This document shows positions 33,647 through 41,571 of a stretch of DNA of 51,892 nt, piece by piece (the stretch's first letter is position 1; each line of letters begins with the position of its first letter). Under the pieces are notes generated by a model that was not told the origin of the DNA, ran no database searches, and saw only the letters and a list, made by a program, of their open reading frames with translations. The stretch comes from an uncultured Lachnospiraceae bacterium (GTDB lineage: Bacteria; Bacillota; Clostridia; Lachnospirales; Lachnospiraceae). A program made the position numbers and the translations under genes. The DNA is taken from NCBI GenBank assembly GCA_910587305.1, contig CAJUKV010000025.1, positions 1-51,892 of the forward strand, in the 5' to 3' direction.

Positions 33647-34093
33647 ATGTTTCAAAGATTTTGGCAGGCCGTAAAGGAATTTGAAAGCGCATATGGCATC
33701 TGCAGGAAAGCCGTTATGACTCACTATGAGCTTTCCGCTATTGAAGTGGATGTCCTTCTTTTTTTGGCAAATAACAAGCAGTTTGATACGGCGTCCGATA
33801 TATCCGCAATGAGAAAAATTCCAAAGTCACATGTTTCACTTGCGGTAAATCGTTTATTTATGAAAGGATATTTGAAAAAGAATCCGGATATATCAAACAA
33901 AAAGAAAGTCCATCTTACAATCACGGAGCGTGCGGCGGAAATTGTCCGCTATGGGATAGAACAGCAAAAGGAGTTTACAAATGTGCTTCTCAATGAATTT
34001 TCGGAAGACGAGTTAAGTACGCTGAGAACATATTTTAACAGAATGGAGAAAAATCTCTGTAACTATGAAAAAATAAAAATGGAGCAAAGATAA
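33647..34093 (+). CDS. MarR-family transcriptional regulator
   Basis: A 148-residue winged-helix regulator. Helix-turn-helix around residues 38-75 (LSAIEVDVLLFLANN, then SDISAMRKIPKSHVSLAVNRLFMKGYL) and a wing with KKNPDISNKKKVHLTITERAAEIV. Dimerisation helices lie at both ends. Two likely operators overlap its promoter, so it probably represses itself and the permease gene 14 bases downstream. Ligand unknown. Confidence 0.88.
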   Translation: MFQRFWQAVKEFESAYGICRKAVMTHYELSAIEVDVLLFLANNKQFDTASDISAMRKIPKSHVSLAVNRLFMKGYLKKNPDISNKKKVHLTITERAAEIVRYGIEQQKEFTNVLLNEFSEDELSTLRTYFNRMEKNLCNYEKIKMEQR

Positions 34094-34107
34094 GGAGAAT
34101 AACAGTT

Positions 34108-34881
34108 ATGGAATTATTTGTAACGGTAATCGTGACATTTTTTGCGGGTATGGGGGCAGGTCTGGGCACGGGGGTTGCCGGAATGAGCGCCGCGGCGGTA
34201 ATCAGCCCGATGCTGATTACTTTTTTAGGCATAGAACCGTTTATGGCTGTGGGTATTGCACTTTCTTCCGACGTATTGGCAAGCGCGGTCTCGGCGTATA
34301 CGTATGGGAAAAATAAGAATCTGGATATCAAAAACGGCAGTATTATGATGGTTACCGTTCTCATTTTTACAATGGTTGGCAGTTATGTATCGAGCCTGGT
34401 TCCGTCTAATACCATGGGGGGATTTTCGGTTGTTATGACGTTTCTGCTGGGAATCAAGTTCATTGTGAAGCCGGTTATGACGACCAAAGAGTCAATGGGG
34501 AGCATTTCTGTGCGCAGAAGAGTCATTCAGTCAATTGCCTGCGGTATCATCATCGGATTTATCTGCGGTTTTGTAGGCGCCGGCGGCGGAATGATGATGC
34601 TTCTTATTTTAACATCGGTCCTTGGCTATGAATTGAAAACGGCGGTTGGCACCAGTGTGTTTATTATGACATTTACCGCATTTACAGGAGCGGTTTCCCA
34701 CTTTGCCATCGGAGGAAAACCGGACTGGCTGATTATGGGGCTATGCATCGCCTTTACATTTATGTGGGCGCGTATTGCCGCGCTTTTTGCAAATAAGGCG
34801 CAGCCTAAGACGCTTAATCGGATTACAGGGCTTATCCTTGTTATTCTGGGCCTTGTCATCATGCTGTTTAATCTGATATAA
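34108..34881 (+). CDS. TauE/SafE-family permease
   Basis: A 257-residue membrane protein with about seven to eight helices, of the TauE/SafE (DUF81) family that exports or imports small sulphur or carboxylate anions. Glycine-rich repeats (FAGMGAGLGTGVAGMSAA and GFICGFVGAGGGMMMLLIL) are the two halves of the internal duplication. The ATG at 34108 has AAGGAG upstream. With the MarR gene it forms a two-gene operon that ends 18 bases before the next peptide leader. Confidence 0.9.
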   Translation: MELFVTVIVTFFAGMGAGLGTGVAGMSAAAVISPMLITFLGIEPFMAVGIALSSDVLASAVSAYTYGKNKNLDIKNGSIMMVTVLIFTMVGSYVSSLVPSNTMGGFSVVMTFLLGIKFIVKPVMTTKESMGSISVRRRVIQSIACGIIIGFICGFVGAGGGMMMLLILTSVLGYELKTAVGTSVFIMTFTAFTGAVSHFAIGGKPDWLIMGLCIAFTFMWARIAALFANKAQPKTLNRITGLILVILGLVIMLFNLI

Positions 34882-34899
34882 AAATCATTGGATTGGAAT

Positions 34900-35040
34900 G
34901 TCAATATTGACTTAAAACAAGTCAAAAAACTATCTGGTTCTCATCCTGATAATGGAGTATGCTTCGTATTGTAAACGGAACGGAGATAAAAAACATCTCC
35001 GGAACCAAAAAGCAAATCTGAAAGAAAGGTGTGACGAATC
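34900..35040 (+). promoter_or_regulatory. Conserved leader of peptide cassette 2
   Basis: Begins GTCAATATTGAC, a perfect 12-bp palindrome, overlapping TTGACTT-AAAAC-AAGTCAA, a 7+7 inverted repeat that includes a TTGACT -35-like box. Then CTATCTGGTTC, CTCATCCTGATAATGGAG, the shared core GTATGCTTCGTATTGTAAACG, and hairpin CGGAGAT-AAAAAAC-ATCTCCG. The ribosome site GAAAGGTGTGA is 5-10 bases before the ATG. It starts 18 bases after the tauE stop. Confidence 0.72.
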
Positions 35041-35187
35041 ATGAAGAATTATATGAGAACAATGGTAGAAAGCTATTTTAAGAACAATCTGGTTGCTTTA
35101 CTGCATGTAGGAAATGAAAATGCACCTGAAGAAGTGCTGAAAAGAAATTCCTATACACTGCTAAACGTATCCCCCAGATTCTTCTAA
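35041..35187 (+). CDS. 48-residue peptide, cassette family copy 2
   Basis: Begins MKNYMRTMVESYFKNNLVALL and ends KRNSYTLLNVSPRFF. Residue 27-31 region reads NAPEE. Nearly identical to copy 4 (differences at residues 22 and 27). Its downstream region differs from the other cassettes: TAAGATATGGCAGGGC matches the region after copy 7, then unique DNA and a different terminator. Confidence 0.87.
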   Translation: MKNYMRTMVESYFKNNLVALLHVGNENAPEEVLKRNSYTLLNVSPRFF

Positions 35188-35269
35188 GATATGGCAGGGC
35201 GCATGAATAGCTGCCTATCAGTAACAGAAATTACAATTGAATTACGTATTGACTATAGAATCATTAAAA

Positions 35270-35297
35270 ATCGTCGCTTTTAGGAGCGACGATTTTC
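35270..35297 (+). terminator. Terminator of peptide cassette 2
   Basis: AATCGTCGCT-TTTAGG-AGCGACGATTTTCT. The sequence is unrelated to the terminators of the other cassettes. Confidence 0.85.
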
Positions 35298-35478
35298 TGC
35301 GTTTAAAAAGCTGTCTGCGAAGTGTGGCAGCGTTTGATAAGGATGGCTGACAAAGGCTGTAAAAAATGTGATAGAATTAAAAAGGCAGATTCTGTGGGCC
35401 AGTTGATAATTTGATAATTTTGCGGTATACTATACATGAAAGTAGCGACGAAATTGTTACAAGTACGAGGTAAGAATA

Positions 35479-36750
35479 GTGGTTAAAAGAGATTATTATT
35501 TAAATCGTATGATTCATAACATGTGGAACGGAGAGGTAAAGGTCATCACCGGTATTCGGCGCTGTGGGAAGTCGGTACTGCTGTTTGAGCTGTTTTATGA
35601 ATATCTTCTTTCACAGGGGGTTCAGGAAGACCATATCATAAAAATCGAATTGGATCAGAGACGTTATTATAAATTCAGAAATCCCATAACACTTTGTGAA
35701 TATATTGAGGCTCTTGTCGCAAAGCAGAAAGACGAGAAGTTTTATCTCTTCATCGACGAGGTCCAACTTACAACAAAGGTCATCGACAGGGAAAACGGCG
35801 GGATTGAAGTTTCCATCTATGATATGCTGAACGAACTCAAGGCATATAAAAATTTGGATGTATATGTGACAGGAAGCAACTCAAAGGGGCTGTCAAAAGA
35901 TATCGCTACGGAATTCCGCGGCCGTGCCACTCAAATTCATGTATTCCCGCTGTCCTTTGAAGAGTTTTACTCCCACGAAGGCGGTGACGAGCGAAAAGCT
36001 CTGGATACTTATATGCTTTACGGAGGTATGCCGCGCCTGCTGGCCCTGAAAGATGAAAAGGACAAAAAAGATTATTTGATATCTCTGTACAGCGAATTGT
36101 ATGTAAAGGATATCATAGAACGCAACGGTATAGAACGTGAAGATATTCTGAACGCTATTTTAGATTTCCTTGCTTCACAGATCAGTTCTCTGACCAATCC
36201 TGCCAATATTGCCAATGCGCTGACCAGTATGAAGAACGAAAAGGTCAATTCCACAATAGTTTCAAACTATGTACGGCACATTATCGATTCATTCCTTATT
36301 TCCATGGCGAAACGCTATGATGTAAAAGGAAAGACCTATTTTAAGTATCCTAACAAATACTACTACACGGATATTGGCCTTCGTAATGCAAGATTAAATT
36401 ATCGCCAATACGATCCCGGACACATGATGGAAAATATTATCTATAACGAACTTCTGCGCCGGGGATATGCTGTTGACGTTGGCGTTGTAACCGACCGCAC
36501 CGGCGGCGTCAATGTGCAAAAAGAAATTGACTTCGTCGTGAACGACGCAGATAAAAAAACTTATATTCAGTCAGCTTTTCGGATAGATACGGATAAAAAG
36601 GAATCCGCAGAATCCGCATCTTTGATATTGACGAAGGATTTTTTCAGAAAAATCATTGTCCGCATGGATATTCCTCATAATTTCTATGATGATAACGGAA
36701 TTTTCCATTGCAGCCTGATAGATCTGCTGCTTGGCCGTGTAGAAGTATAA
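35479..36750 (+). CDS. AAA ATPase with DUF4143 domain
   Basis: A 423-residue ATPase of the AAA_14/DUF4143 type. Walker A ITGIRRCGKSVLLFEL (near residue 21), Walker B YLFIDEVQL (near 92), an arginine-rich FRGRATQIHVFPLSFEEF, then a C-terminal DUF4143 region with KYYYTDIGLRNARLN and a PD-(D/E)XK-like NxIYNELLRRGY...EIDFVV segment. The family is common and its role is unsettled; some members are tied to toxin-antitoxin or defence functions. The start is GTG at 35479 with GAGGTAAGAATA upstream. Its stop lies 3 bases before the leader of cassette 3. Confidence 0.88.
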   Translation: MVKRDYYLNRMIHNMWNGEVKVITGIRRCGKSVLLFELFYEYLLSQGVQEDHIIKIELDQRRYYKFRNPITLCEYIEALVAKQKDEKFYLFIDEVQLTTKVIDRENGGIEVSIYDMLNELKAYKNLDVYVTGSNSKGLSKDIATEFRGRATQIHVFPLSFEEFYSHEGGDERKALDTYMLYGGMPRLLALKDEKDKKDYLISLYSELYVKDIIERNGIEREDILNAILDFLASQISSLTNPANIANALTSMKNEKVNSTIVSNYVRHIIDSFLISMAKRYDVKGKTYFKYPNKYYYTDIGLRNARLNYRQYDPGHMMENIIYNELLRRGYAVDVGVVTDRTGGVNVQKEIDFVVNDADKKTYIQSAFRIDTDKKESAESASLILTKDFFRKIIVRMDIPHNFYDDNGIFHCSLIDLLLGRVEV

Positions 36751-36752
36751 AA

Positions 36753-36893
36753 TATCAATATTAACTTAAACAAAGTCAAAAAACTATCTGGTTCCCACCC
36801 TGATAATGAGGTATGCTTCGTATTGTAAACGGAACGGAGATAAAAAACTTCTCCGGGACATAAAGCAAATCTAAAAGAAAGGTGTGACGAATC
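36753..36893 (+). promoter_or_regulatory. Conserved leader of peptide cassette 3
   Basis: Same order of elements as cassette 2, slightly eroded in the first palindrome (ATCAATATTAAC) and in the second (TTAACTT-AAACA-AAGTCAA). The small stem is CCCA/TGAG with one mismatch; the hairpin is CGGAGA...TCTCCG. Begins 3 bases after the ATPase stop. Confidence 0.7.
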
Positions 36894-37040
36894 ATGAAGA
36901 ATTATATGAGAACAATGGTTGAGAACTATTTTGTGAATAATCTGGTAGCTTTACTGCATGTAGGAAATGAAGATGCACCTGAAGAAGTGCTGAAAAGAAA
37001 CTCCTATACACTGTTAAACGTATCCCCCAGATTTTTTTAA
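36894..37040 (+). CDS. 48-residue peptide, cassette family copy 3
   Basis: Begins MKNYMRTMVENYFVNNLVALL and ends KRNSYTLLNVSPRFF. It differs from copy 6 only at residues 38 and 39 (YT against FA), so the two probably arose by a recent duplication. Ribosome site AAGGTG. Terminator of the shared type follows. Confidence 0.87.
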   Translation: MKNYMRTMVENYFVNNLVALLHVGNEDAPEEVLKRNSYTLLNVSPRFF

Positions 37041-37098
37041 GAAATGTTGAAGCGCAGAGAAATAAATCAAAAAGAAAAAATGCATATCAGATACCAAT

Positions 37099-37138
37099 AA
37101 AAGGCCGGTGCTTAATGAAAAGACACTGGCCTTTCTTA
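37099..37138 (+). terminator. Terminator of peptide cassette 3
   Basis: AAAAGGCCGGTG...CACTGGCCTTTCTT, preceded by the shared ATGCATATCAGATACCAATA. Confidence 0.88.
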
Positions 37139-37168
37139 TTACAATTGATTTAATATATCTGCATTGCA

Positions 37169-37216
37169 TTGACTTTTTGAACAACGTTCAGTATAATTAA
37201 TATTGAACATTGTTCA
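37169..37216 (+). promoter_or_regulatory. Promoter and paired operators of the tetR operon
   Basis: TTGACT (37169-37174), 17 bases, TATAAT (37192-37197). Palindromes TGAAC-AAC-GTTCA (37178-37190) and TGAAC-ATT-GTTCA (37204-37216) lie on each side of the -10 with centres 26 bases apart. This suits autorepression by the TetR protein encoded at once downstream. Confidence 0.8.
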
Positions 37217-37224
37217 GGAGGCAT

Positions 37225-37806
37225 ATGGATATGGATAATAAAGAAACAATTATACGGACGACAATTGCACTCATCGAGGAAAAAGGCGAAGATTTAGATA
37301 GAATTACCGTCCGTGAAATATCTAAAAGGGCAGGCGTTGGATTAGGTCTTGTGAATTATCATTTTGGGAACAAAGATAAACTTATTGAACTGTGTGTTGA
37401 GCGTATCATAAACAGGATTGTTGAGCAATTTCAGAATATTCGAGAGAAAACAGAGGGCTTTACACCTTTTGAAAAATTAGAATATCTTGGCAACATGACT
37501 TTTGATTTTCTGTTCGAGCATTATGCAGTTTCCAGAATTTCAGTGCTTTCCGATATGAAAAATCCGAAGATAGACGACAACACTCACAGAACTTACGCCG
37601 CATATCTTCCTCTTGTCGCCGCCTGCCGTCCCGATTGGGATGAGCGCACTGTAAAAAGAAAGACTTTTTGCCTGATTTCGGCTATGCAGCAGGCTTTTCT
37701 CCGGTATGAAACGGCATCAATGATACTTGATGTGGATTTGAATCAAAAGGAAAACCGCAGGGCGTGGCATACGCAAATTTTGCATGACGTTTTGGAGGTA
37801 TCATGA
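37225..37806 (+). CDS. TetR-family transcriptional regulator
   Basis: A 193-residue regulator. N-terminal helix-turn-helix (IIRTTIALIEEKGEDLDRITVREISKRAGVGLGLVNYHFGNKDKLIELCVERI, described by its parts IALIEEKG and VNYHFGNKDKL) followed by an all-helical ligand domain. ATG 37225 follows AGGAGG. The last codon overlaps the next start (ATGATGA), so the reductase is its likely target. Confidence 0.92.
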   Translation: MDMDNKETIIRTTIALIEEKGEDLDRITVREISKRAGVGLGLVNYHFGNKDKLIELCVERIINRIVEQFQNIREKTEGFTPFEKLEYLGNMTFDFLFEHYAVSRISVLSDMKNPKIDDNTHRTYAAYLPLVAACRPDWDERTVKRKTFCLISAMQQAFLRYETASMILDVDLNQKENRRAWHTQILHDVLEVS

Positions 37807-38522
37807 TGAATATAACAGTTATAAATGGAACGGAAAAATACGGTGTAACTTATCGTCTGAAAGAAATGTTTTTAGCCGCTTTTAAGGATAATGCAAGCAT
37901 TACGGAATATTATCTTCCAAAAGATTGCCCTAATTTCTGCAATGGCTGTGTAAGTTGTATGGCAAAGGGCGAAAACACCTGCAAAGACGCAGAATACATC
38001 GGAAAAATTGACAAATCGCTATTGGAAGCAGATTTAATTGTAATGACCTCTCCTGCATATGTGTTTCACGCCACGGGAGCGATGAAAGCGTTTCTCGACC
38101 ATTTTGCCTACCGCTGGCTGCCGCATCGCCCCGCTTTCGAAATGTTTGGAAAACGGGCGGTAATTATTACCCAGTGCTTAGGCGCAGGAGCAAAGTCTGC
38201 GGCAAAGGATATCAGGCACAGCTTATCTTGGTGGGGAGTTTCCAAAATCGGAATTTTCACCGGTGCATTGATGAGCGATATTGTTTGGGAAAGACTTTCC
38301 GAAAAAAGGCGGGCAAAACTGACAGGGGAAGTGAAAAAGCTATCTCAGAAGTTCGCACAGATAGACTACACAAAACCCGCACACACAAATTTGATTACAA
38401 AACTTAAGTTTTCCGTCTGCCGCCTGATGCAGCGGACATTACATAAAAATGATCCGGAATATCTCGACGGGAAGTATTGGGCGGAGCAAGGCTGGCTTGG
38501 GAAAACCAGACCGTGGAAATAA
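37803..38522 (+). CDS. Flavodoxin-fold NAD(P)H-dependent oxidoreductase
   Basis: A 239-residue protein of the NADPH-dependent FMN reductase group. ITVINGTEKYGVTYRLKEMF is the phosphate-binding first loop, CNGCVSCMAKGENTCKDAEYI carries the cysteine motif of iron-sulphur flavoprotein-like reductases, and MTSPAYVFHATGAMKAFLDHF is the flavin-side segment. It is coupled to the TetR gene. Substrate unknown; quinones or electrophiles are usual for such pairs. Confidence 0.88.
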   Translation: MMNITVINGTEKYGVTYRLKEMFLAAFKDNASITEYYLPKDCPNFCNGCVSCMAKGENTCKDAEYIGKIDKSLLEADLIVMTSPAYVFHATGAMKAFLDHFAYRWLPHRPAFEMFGKRAVIITQCLGAGAKSAAKDIRHSLSWWGVSKIGIFTGALMSDIVWERLSEKRRAKLTGEVKKLSQKFAQIDYTKPAHTNLITKLKFSVCRLMQRTLHKNDPEYLDGKYWAEQGWLGKTRPWK

Positions 38523-38791
38523 TAGGTGGTAAAAGTAATCCGAATGGATATACCCGAATGGATATATAAGATACAAATCAACCTTGCAACGGAGAGTTGC
38601 CTTTGTGAAAATGAGCGTTTCTTATAACGAATTGTTATAGGCATTATTATGAAATCAGCAGCAAAAAGTTGGCTTCGGAAAAGCGCAGGACTTACACTAC
38701 ACAAGAACAGTTGTCGGAAAATCTTTTAGTATCGCGGCCGGCAAAAAAGATATGATTGTAACAGAAAGCAATATATATTTTTAGTAGAAAA
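38523..38791 (+). other. Gap before peptide cassette 4
   Basis: 269 bases without a credible gene, terminator or repeat that I can see. Confidence 0.5.
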
Positions 38792-38932
38792 GTCAATATT
38801 GACTTAAATAAAGTCAAAAAACTATCTGGTTCTCACCCTGATAATGAGGTATGCTTCGTATTGTAAACGGAACGGAGATAAAAAACATCTTCGGAACCAA
38901 AAAGCAAATCTGAAAGAAAGGTGTGACGAATC
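38792..38932 (+). promoter_or_regulatory. Conserved leader of peptide cassette 4
   Basis: GTCAATATTGAC palindrome, TTGACTT-AAATA-AAGTCAA (same arms as in cassette 2 with a changed spacer), CTCA/TGAG stem around CCCTGATAA (38832-38848), shared core, and hairpin CGGAGAT...ATCTTCG with one altered base, then GAAAGGTGTGA. Confidence 0.72.
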
Positions 38933-39079
38933 ATGAAGAATTATATGAGAACAATGGTAGAAAGCTATTTTAAGAACAATCTGGTTGCTTTACTGAATGT
39001 AGGAAATGAAGATGCACCTGAAGAAGTGCTGAAAAGAAATTCCTATACACTGTTAAATGTATCCCCCAGATTTTTCTAA
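38933..39079 (+). CDS. 48-residue peptide, cassette family copy 4
   Basis: Begins MKNYMRTMVESYFKNNLVALL and ends KRNSYTLLNVSPRFF; residue 22 is N. It is the first gene of a two-peptide cassette, and a member of the second subfamily follows 111 bases later. Ribosome site AAGGTG. Confidence 0.87.
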   Translation: MKNYMRTMVESYFKNNLVALLNVGNEDAPEEVLKRNSYTLLNVSPRFF

Positions 39080-39190
39080 AAGGGGCCCAAAAGGAAAAAT
39101 AATTAAGTTAGTTAAAAACAAAATACATAAAGAACATAAATAGCATATAAAAATAATCAATAGATTAAATGAAGAAAGAGGTTGTGGATT

Positions 39191-39337
39191 ATGAAAAATT
39201 ATATGAGAACAATGGTAGAAAAATATTTTGCAAATAATAAAGTCGTATCAGGTTATGTGGGAAATGAAAGTGAACCTGTGGAAATGATGAAAAGGAACTC
39301 CTACGCGCTTTTAAATGTGTCTCCCAGATTTTTCTAA
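39191..39337 (+). CDS. 48-residue peptide, copy 5 (second subfamily)
   Basis: Begins MKNYMRTMVEKYFANNKVVSG and ends MMKRNSYALLNVSPRFF. With copy 7 it forms a subfamily marked by K at 11 and 17, V at 19 and MM at 32-33. It has no long leader; it lies 111 bases after copy 4 in the same unit, with AAGAAAGAGGTTG as its own ribosome site. The first 10 and last 15 residues match the first subfamily while the middle differs. Confidence 0.87.
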   Translation: MKNYMRTMVEKYFANNKVVSGYVGNESEPVEMMKRNSYALLNVSPRFF

Positions 39338-39405
39338 GATTTCTAAGAAATGTTAAGGCGCAGAGAAGCAAATCCAAAAAGAAAAATGTATATCAGATAC
39401 CAATA

Positions 39406-39440
39406 AAAGGCCGGTGTTTAAGAAAAAGACACCGGCCTTT
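39406..39440 (+). terminator. Terminator of peptide cassette 4
   Basis: AAAGGCCGGTGT pairs perfectly with ACACCGGCCTTT, preceded by the shared TATCAGATACCAATA. Confidence 0.9.
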
Positions 39441-39644
39441 CACACGACATCATAAGCAGTGGGAGGGCAACTTGCCTCGTTATGTATCGGCTACAAATTC
39501 AACAGATAAACGCCGGGGAATGGCAGTTTATGTAGTGCCATTCCCCGGTATCTTTTTGTCCGTAAAAATCTTTTATGGAAATCAGTCATCGGATATGGTA
39601 TACTATCCATAGAGGAAACTATAAGATTTAAGGGAAATGATGCC

Positions 39645-40460
39645 ATGCGGAAGCTTGAATATACGTTTAAGACAGATACATTGTTCAAAATGCTGTTTGT
39701 ACAGTATCCGGAACTTTTAAAGAAGCTGGTGGCAGATCTGCTTGGAATACCGTTGGAGGGTATAGGACAGTTCGTGATACGGAATCCGGAGATGCCGCCT
39801 GATAACCTGGGGGACAAATTCTGCAGGCTGGATATCAACATGACTGTGAATGGCCAACGTGTGGATCTGGAGGTACAGGTCTGCAATGAGGGGGACTACC
39901 CGGAGAGGATCATGTACTACTGGGCAAGGGAGTTTTCATCAGCATTGCTTACCGGGGAGGGCTATTCTGCTTTACCGCGCACAATTGTTATAAGTATTAT
40001 AGATTTCTCGCTGTTTGGATGTGAAGAATATCATTCTTTTTTCCAGCCATTAGAAGTTACACGCCATATACTGCTGTCGGATAAAATGGGATTTCATTTC
40101 TTTGAACTTCCCAAACTGCCGCCAGATGTGGGTGAGGATGATATGTTACTGTTGTGGCTTTCGCTGTTCAAGGCGGAGACTGAAGAGGAGCTGGAGAAGA
40201 TTAAAGAGATGGAGGTGCCGGTTATGAGTCAGGCGATCAATGCTTATTATACGATTACTGCTTCGTCAGAGTTCCGTGAGAAAGAAAGGCTCCGTGCAAA
40301 AGCAAGACATGATGAGGCACAGGCATTGTATAATGCAAGGAAGGAAAGAGATATTGAAATTGCTAAAAAACTTCTTAAGCGGAATAGGCCAATTGATGAA
40401 ATTGTGGAAGATACCGGATTGACCTATGAGGAAGTTGAAAATTTGTGTATAAAAAATTGA
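39645..40460 (+). CDS. Rpn-family PD-(D/E)XK nuclease
   Basis: A 271-residue protein of the Rpn/YhgA-like family (also annotated as PD-(D/E)XK nuclease transposase). Escherichia coli Rpn proteins cut DNA, promote recA-independent recombination and can serve in defence. The N-terminal YTFKTDTLFKMLFVQYPELL and the core LDINMTVNGQRVDLEVQVC (D...ExQ catalytic arrangement) fit the family. The C-terminus (KKLLKRNRPIDEIVEDTGLTYEEVENL) is the usual short helical repeat. Start ATG 39645. Such genes are often exchanged between strains, which suits this variable region. Confidence 0.88.
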   Translation: MRKLEYTFKTDTLFKMLFVQYPELLKKLVADLLGIPLEGIGQFVIRNPEMPPDNLGDKFCRLDINMTVNGQRVDLEVQVCNEGDYPERIMYYWAREFSSALLTGEGYSALPRTIVISIIDFSLFGCEEYHSFFQPLEVTRHILLSDKMGFHFFELPKLPPDVGEDDMLLLWLSLFKAETEEELEKIKEMEVPVMSQAINAYYTITASSEFREKERLRAKARHDEAQALYNARKERDIEIAKKLLKRNRPIDEIVEDTGLTYEEVENLCIKN

Positions 40461-40473
40461 GTATATTTAAAAT

Positions 40474-40515
40474 AGAACCGAGAATGCATTAGAGGCACTC
40501 CTGGTTCTGTTTTTA
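40474..40515 (+). terminator. Terminator of the Rpn gene
   Basis: AGAACC...GGTTCT with inner pairs, followed by GTTTTTAT, 14 bases after the stop. Confidence 0.8.
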
Positions 40516-40604
40516 TAGAGAGTCGTGTGAAAAAAGTCTGTAAATATTTTATAAGAATAAGGTCTGCTGTGATGCCCTGCACATAAGCTAAAACATATAA
40601 AAAT

Positions 40605-41027
40605 TCATCGTTCTGTCTGCTCGGTCATAATACCCCAACGAATTCCAAATTTATCAACAAAAACAACTCGGCAAGAACTGTAGGGCGTTGCTTCCATTGG
40701 ATAGATTGTCTTGCTTCCTTCTTTCATGATTTTGTATGCTCTTTGCACTTCTTCTTTTGTATCATACATAATAGTGAGAAAATTTGAATAGCATGTTTGA
40801 AATGCAATATCCACATGGTCACTCATAATGATTCTTTGATTGCCCAATACAAGTTCCGAATGATATATATATTCTTTTTGGTTTTCTTGAAGCAATGGAA
40901 TATATGCCGGGTCATTCGCTTGTCCATATGTAATCATACAAGCAATCTTTCCATTAAACGCCTTTTCATACATTTGAATTGCTTCCCGGCAATTCCCTCC
41001 AAAATTTAGTGTAGGCACAATTTGCAT
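40605..41027 (-). CDS. VOC/PhnB-like (glyoxalase fold) protein
   Basis: A 140-residue protein resembling PhnB/3-demethylubiquinone-methyltransferase-like VOC proteins. It begins MQIVPTLNFGGNCREAIQMYEKAFNGK, typical of the group, and ends CRVVFVDKFGIRWGIMTEQ. VOC proteins bind a metal or small ligand; the role here is unknown. ATG 41027 has AAGGAGA upstream. It is the only minus-strand gene between cassettes 4 and 5. Confidence 0.87.
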   Translation of the reverse strand: MQIVPTLNFGGNCREAIQMYEKAFNGKIACMITYGQANDPAYIPLLQENQKEYIYHSELVLGNQRIIMSDHVDIAFQTCYSNFLTIMYDTKEEVQRAYKIMKEGSKTIYPMEATPYSSCRVVFVDKFGIRWGIMTEQTER

Positions 41028-41128
41028 GTCTATTCTCCTTTTCTTCCAAATCTCGGTCTGTCCCATGTATTCCATTTTACTCTATATGGGGCAATCACAC
41101 AATACAAAGCAGCCTTTCTAGCCTTTTT

Positions 41129-41289
41129 GTCAATATTGCCTTAAAACAAGTCAAAAAACTATCTGGTTCTCACCCCGATAATGAGGTATGCTTCGTAATG
41201 TAAACGGAACGGAGATAAAAAACATCCCACAGAGATAAAAAACATCCCCGGGACAAAAAAGCAAATCTAAAAGAAAGGTGTGACGAATC
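41129..41289 (+). promoter_or_regulatory. Conserved leader of peptide cassette 5, with internal duplication
   Basis: Same elements as the other leaders (GTCAATATTGCC; TTGCCTT-AAAAC-AAGTCAA; CTCA/TGAG). The hairpin region is duplicated: GAGATAAAAAACATCCC occurs at 41212-41228 and again at 41232-41248, a 20-base period. The long form can still pair CGGAG/GGGAC-type ends only weakly, so the hairpin may be altered here. Confidence 0.7.
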
Positions 41290-41436
41290 ATGAAGAATTA
41301 TATGAGAACAATGGTTGAGAACTATTTTGTGAATAATCTGGTAGCTTTACTGCATGTAGGAAATGAAGATGCACCTGAAGAAGTGCTGAAAAGAAATTCC
41401 TTTGCATTATTAAACGTATCTCCCAGATTTTTCTAA
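41290..41436 (+). CDS. 48-residue peptide, cassette family copy 6
   Basis: Begins MKNYMRTMVENYFVNNLVALL and ends KRNSFALLNVSPRFF; F replaces Y at residue 38, the only such change in the family. First gene of a two-peptide cassette like 4/5. Ribosome site AAGGTG. Confidence 0.87.
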   Translation: MKNYMRTMVENYFVNNLVALLHVGNEDAPEEVLKRNSFALLNVSPRFF

Positions 41437-41571
41437 AAGGAGCTCAAAAAGAAAAACCTGTTCATCAAAAACAGGCAATGAAAAACTGAATAGCAACTAA
41501 AAAGCAATTAAAACGTAAACTAACAAAATATGATAAATTGTAAAAATAGAACTCAGAAAGAGGTGTTCATT

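Noticed and set aside
39645..40460. Rpn-family gene as an insertion sequence transposase
   Set aside because: No terminal inverted repeats or target duplication found; Rpn proteins are not typical transposases.
31829..41289. Leaders as a known riboswitch (c-di-GMP, preQ1, cobalamin, T-box, ykkC)
   Set aside because: None of the signature sequences of these classes is present.
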